From the NCBI GenBank assembly GCA_027445725.1, contig DAIAVG010000002.1, positions 9,780-35,125 of the forward strand: a DNA stretch of 25,346 bases, read 5' to 3'. Under the pieces are notes generated by a model. The model was not told the origin of the DNA. It did not search any database and saw only the letters and a program-made list of their open reading frames with translations. Shown here in pieces: positions 23,333 to 25,346 of this stretch (position 1 is the stretch's first letter; each line of letters opens with the position of its first letter). The position numbers and the translations under genes were made by a program. This stretch comes from Acidithiobacillus sp. (GTDB lineage: Bacteria > Pseudomonadota > Gammaproteobacteria > Acidithiobacillales > Acidithiobacillaceae).

Positions 23333-24199
23333 CTACGGAGTCATTTCTCCGAAGCGCCCGCTGTTGAAATCCGCGATGGCCTGCTTGATTTCACCTTCGC
23401 TATTCATCACGAAGGGGCCGTAGCCAACGATGGGTTCGTCAATCGGCTCACCGCTCAAGAGCAGGACGCTGGCATCGCTGTTAGCTTCAATGGAAAACTC
23501 CTGGCCTGCCGCGTCCAGCACCAGCATTTGCGTCTCATGGGCTACACTATCCCCGTTCACCTGCACGGCTCCCCGGAGCACGATCAGCGCAGTGCTCCAG
23601 CCATCGGGCACGGATAACGTACTCACACTGCCCGCCTTCAGGCGCAGGTCCCATATATGCATCGGCGAGAAAGTGCTGGCCGGACCACGCTGTCCGGCAT
23701 ACACACCGGCGATAACCCGCAGTGTTCCGGCGGCGCCGGGCAGCGCGATCTCCGGGATATTCCGATCGACAATGGCCTGATAACCGGGCGCGGTCATCTT
23801 CTCCTTGGCTGGAAGATTGACCCAAAGCTGCACCATCTCCAGCTCGCCACCCGCGGCCGTGAAGGCCGGGGAGTGGAACTCTTCATGCAGAATCCCCGAT
23901 CCGGCGGTCATCCATTGCACATCGCCGGGACCAATAACCCCGCCTTGCCCGGTGGAGTCACGATGCGCCACCTCTCCCTTATACACAATCGTAACCGTCT
24001 CAAAGCCACGATGCGGATGCTGCCCCACCCCCCGTGGCTGTTGTGTCGGCGTAAAGGTCATGGGACCGGCGTAGTCCAGCAGCAGGAAGGGGCTGAGCGC
24101 CTTGCCGTGACTGTGATACGAAAACATGGAGCGCACCGGAAAACCGTCCCCCACCCAGTGGGGACGTGGCGCATCATAAACACCCAATACTTTTTTCAT
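23333..24199 (-). CDS. Pirin family protein (bicupin)
   Basis: A 288-residue bicupin. The N-terminal cupin keeps the metal ligands of human pirin: GVGQHPHRGFETVTIV (H61, H63) and SGILHEEF (H105, E107), which bind Fe(II). The C-terminal pirin domain includes PMHIWDLRLKAGSVSTLSVPDGWSTALIVLRG. The usual segment GEVAHRDSTGQGGVIGPGDVQWMTAGSG is intact. Bacterial pirins include quercetinase-like enzymes and redox sensors; the role here is unknown. I use the ATG at 24199, which has AGGAG six bases upstream; the ATG two codons earlier sits right against that site. It probably has its own promoter in the A/T-rich stretch around 24240-24250. Confidence 0.9.
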   Translation of the reverse strand: MKKVLGVYDAPRPHWVGDGFPVRSMFSYHSHGKALSPFLLLDYAGPMTFTPTQQPRGVGQHPHRGFETVTIVYKGEVAHRDSTGQGGVIGPGDVQWMTAGSGILHEEFHSPAFTAAGGELEMVQLWVNLPAKEKMTAPGYQAIVDRNIPEIALPGAAGTLRVIAGVYAGQRGPASTFSPMHIWDLRLKAGSVSTLSVPDGWSTALIVLRGAVQVNGDSVAHETQMLVLDAAGQEFSIEANSDASVLLLSGEPIDEPIVGYGPFVMNSEGEIKQAIADFNSGRFGEMTP

Positions 24200-24409
24200 G
24201 ACCATCTCCTGAATATAGGGTTTAACCAGCTCACAGAGACAACTATATATAGGCCCAATGCGGGAGTAGTCTGCAAATTCTGCTGCCGCTCACCAAAAAG
24301 ATCGTGCATCATACGCCGTTCTGAACCCGGTGCATGCTCTGCTACAATAGCATCACCCGGTGGTGCAAGGTTTGATCCTCGACCCGTCCTTCACGACGGC
24401 ACCAGATAT

Positions 24410-24631
24410 GTGCCGGAAACCAGTCCCCTTTATCGTGACGCGGAGGATGTCGTGCAGATGATCGTGCCAGATGGCCTTGGCCTCCGCCTTTTCGCCACAG
24501 TGCGTGAATCCCCCATGCCGGGCACCACGCTCTTCGCCCAGTGGCGGGAGACTGGTCTGCTGGAGAGAGACTTGGACCTGCACAGTCTGAAGGCAGCCGC
24601 CGTTCCTGGCGCTGTACCCACCCCTGCATGA
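24410..24631 (+). CDS. Hypothetical protein coupled to recC (about 73 aa)
   Basis: The frame has protein-like character (ETSPLYRDAEDVVQMIVPDGLG, LFATVRESPMPGTTLFAQWRETGLLERDLDLHSL), and its TGA overlaps the recC start as ATGA, indicating coupling. The start is unsettled: a GTG at 24410 has little ribosome binding site, while a GTG near 24454 lies five bases after GGAGG. The frame also stays open upstream, reading PRPVLHDGTRY. A TACAAT box at about 24343-24348 suggests a promoter just before it. Family not recognised. Confidence 0.5.
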   Translation: MPETSPLYRDAEDVVQMIVPDGLGLRLFATVRESPMPGTTLFAQWRETGLLERDLDLHSLKAAAVPGAVPTPA

Positions 24632-25346
24632 GTCATCCGGAAATCGAACCGGGCTTTATCGTCCTCCATGGCGACCGTCTGGAGTGGCTCAGCGATGCCG
24701 TTCTGGAATGGCTGCGCGAGCACCCGCTTCGGCCGCTGGAAGAGGAAATCTTTCTCGTCCAGAGCAACGGCATCGCCGAGTGGCTGCAATGGACCCTGGC
24801 AGCCCATGAGGGCATCTGTGCCGCGGTGCGCGTCGCCCTGCCGGGGCGTTTTCTCTGGGAAAGCTATGCACGGGTGCTGGGCACCGGCATCGTCTCGGCC
24901 CGCTCGCCGCTGGACAAGGCACCGCTCACCTGGCGACTGATGCGGCTCTTGCCGGAACTGCTGGCCCATGCCGATTTCGCCCCCTTGCGGCATTTTATCG
25001 GCCAGTCACAGCGGCCGGACGGCGCATTGGAGCGGCGCTGGCAAATGGCCGCGCAGATCGCCGATCTGTTCGACCAGTATCAGGTCTATCGTGGCGACTG
25101 GCTGGCGGACTGGACCACGGACCAGTCCCTGCTGCGGCGGGGCGATGGCGAGCGGGTGACTCTGCCCGCCGACCAGCGCTGGCAACCCCGGCTCTGGCAG
25201 GCGTTACGGCAGGACCTGCACAGCCGCGGGCAGGACCAGGCCCTGGGCCGGGCGCAGGTGCATGAGCAGTTCCTCGCCGCCCTGAACGCCGGGCACCCCC
25301 CCGTAACGCCCTTGCCCCGCCGTGTCGTTATCTTCGGAGCAGCCAC
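24628..25346 (+). CDS. recC: Exodeoxyribonuclease V gamma subunit, 5' part
   Basis: The first 239 residues of RecC, the Chi-recognising subunit of RecBCD that repairs double-strand breaks and degrades linear foreign DNA. The N-terminus HGDRLEWLSDAVLEWLREHPLRPLEEEIFLVQSNGIAEWLQWTLAAHEGI matches the family opening. The region RWQMAAQIADLFDQYQVYRGDWLADW is the equally typical IADLFDQYLVYRPDWI segment. The remaining roughly 800 or more residues lie beyond the window; recB and recD are expected downstream. The ATG overlaps the stop of the small upstream ORF. Confidence 0.92.
   Translation, partial: MSHPEIEPGFIVLHGDRLEWLSDAVLEWLREHPLRPLEEEIFLVQSNGIAEWLQWTLAAHEGICAAVRVALPGRFLWESYARVLGTGIVSARSPLDKAPLTWRLMRLLPELLAHADFAPLRHFIGQSQRPDGALERRWQMAAQIADLFDQYQVYRGDWLADWTTDQSLLRRGDGERVTLPADQRWQPRLWQALRQDLHSRGQDQALGRAQVHEQFLAALNAGHPPVTPLPRRVVIFGAA

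Noticed and set aside
23657..24631. A 324-codon plus-strand frame covering the pirin region
   Set aside because: Most of it is antisense to pirin. Only the last 70-90 codons, beyond the pirin start, look coding and are reported separately.
1..25346. tRNA/rRNA genes, CRISPR arrays and complete insertion sequences
   Set aside because: No tRNA-like cloverleaf, no regularly spaced repeat array and no intact transposase were seen anywhere in the window.

Overview
The window looks like chromosome from an acidophilic, chemolithoautotroph-type proteobacterium. My best guess is an Acidithiobacillus-like organism. This rests on overall gene content and style: moderately high GC, short Met-rich and SHOCT membrane proteins, a D-lactate/glycogen operon, a DUF4337 protein, a MobF relaxase and a group-4-hydrogenase-like fragment. 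No marker gene fixes the genus, so it is an inference.

Left part (1-8600) is accessory in character. A TPR protein runs off the left edge on the minus strand. It is followed by an outer-membrane BBP2-type porin and a complete MobF relaxase-helicase (TraI/TrwC type), then several small proteins (DUF2934, a tiny membrane protein, an acidic 87-aa protein). Next come a two-gene SHOCT/YXWGXW envelope operon and a tyrosine integrase broken by a frameshift and lacking its N-terminus. No type IV secretion genes are present. I read this as the decayed remains of an integrated mobilizable element.

Middle part (8400-13160) holds a DUF4337 membrane protein, an AT-rich SQR/NDH-2-like flavoprotein with an unusual hydrophobic insertion, and a minus-strand cluster. 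That cluster is a decapitated ArsR repressor, a SHOCT membrane peptide, a SAM methyltransferase and a Met-rich winged-helix-like protein. An HdeD-family acid-stress membrane protein, broken at a homopolymer, follows.

Central metabolic part (13160-18040) is a tight minus-strand operon: enolase, D-2-hydroxyacid (lactate) dehydrogenase, short-type glucan phosphorylase, then hdeD. It would link glycogen breakdown, lower glycolysis and NADH disposal.

The most striking region is 18285-19574, transcribed away from enolase. A recognisable promoter is followed at once by a fluoride (crcB-motif) riboswitch. Downstream lie a 113-aa N-terminal fragment of a HyfC/HycD/NuoH-type membrane subunit, the fluoride channel gene crcB (fluC), and a DUF190 gene. 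Enolase, the classical fluoride-sensitive glycolytic enzyme, is the divergent neighbour. The locus reads as a fluoride-response island.

Right part (19690-25346) carries cfa (cyclopropane fatty acid synthase), a HugZ/PNPOx-fold protein, a YajR-type MFS transporter with a C-terminal ferredoxin-like domain, a pirin, and the 5' part of recC preceded by a small translationally coupled ORF. Membrane cyclopropanation, HdeD and fluoride export all fit life in acid, where HF enters cells readily.
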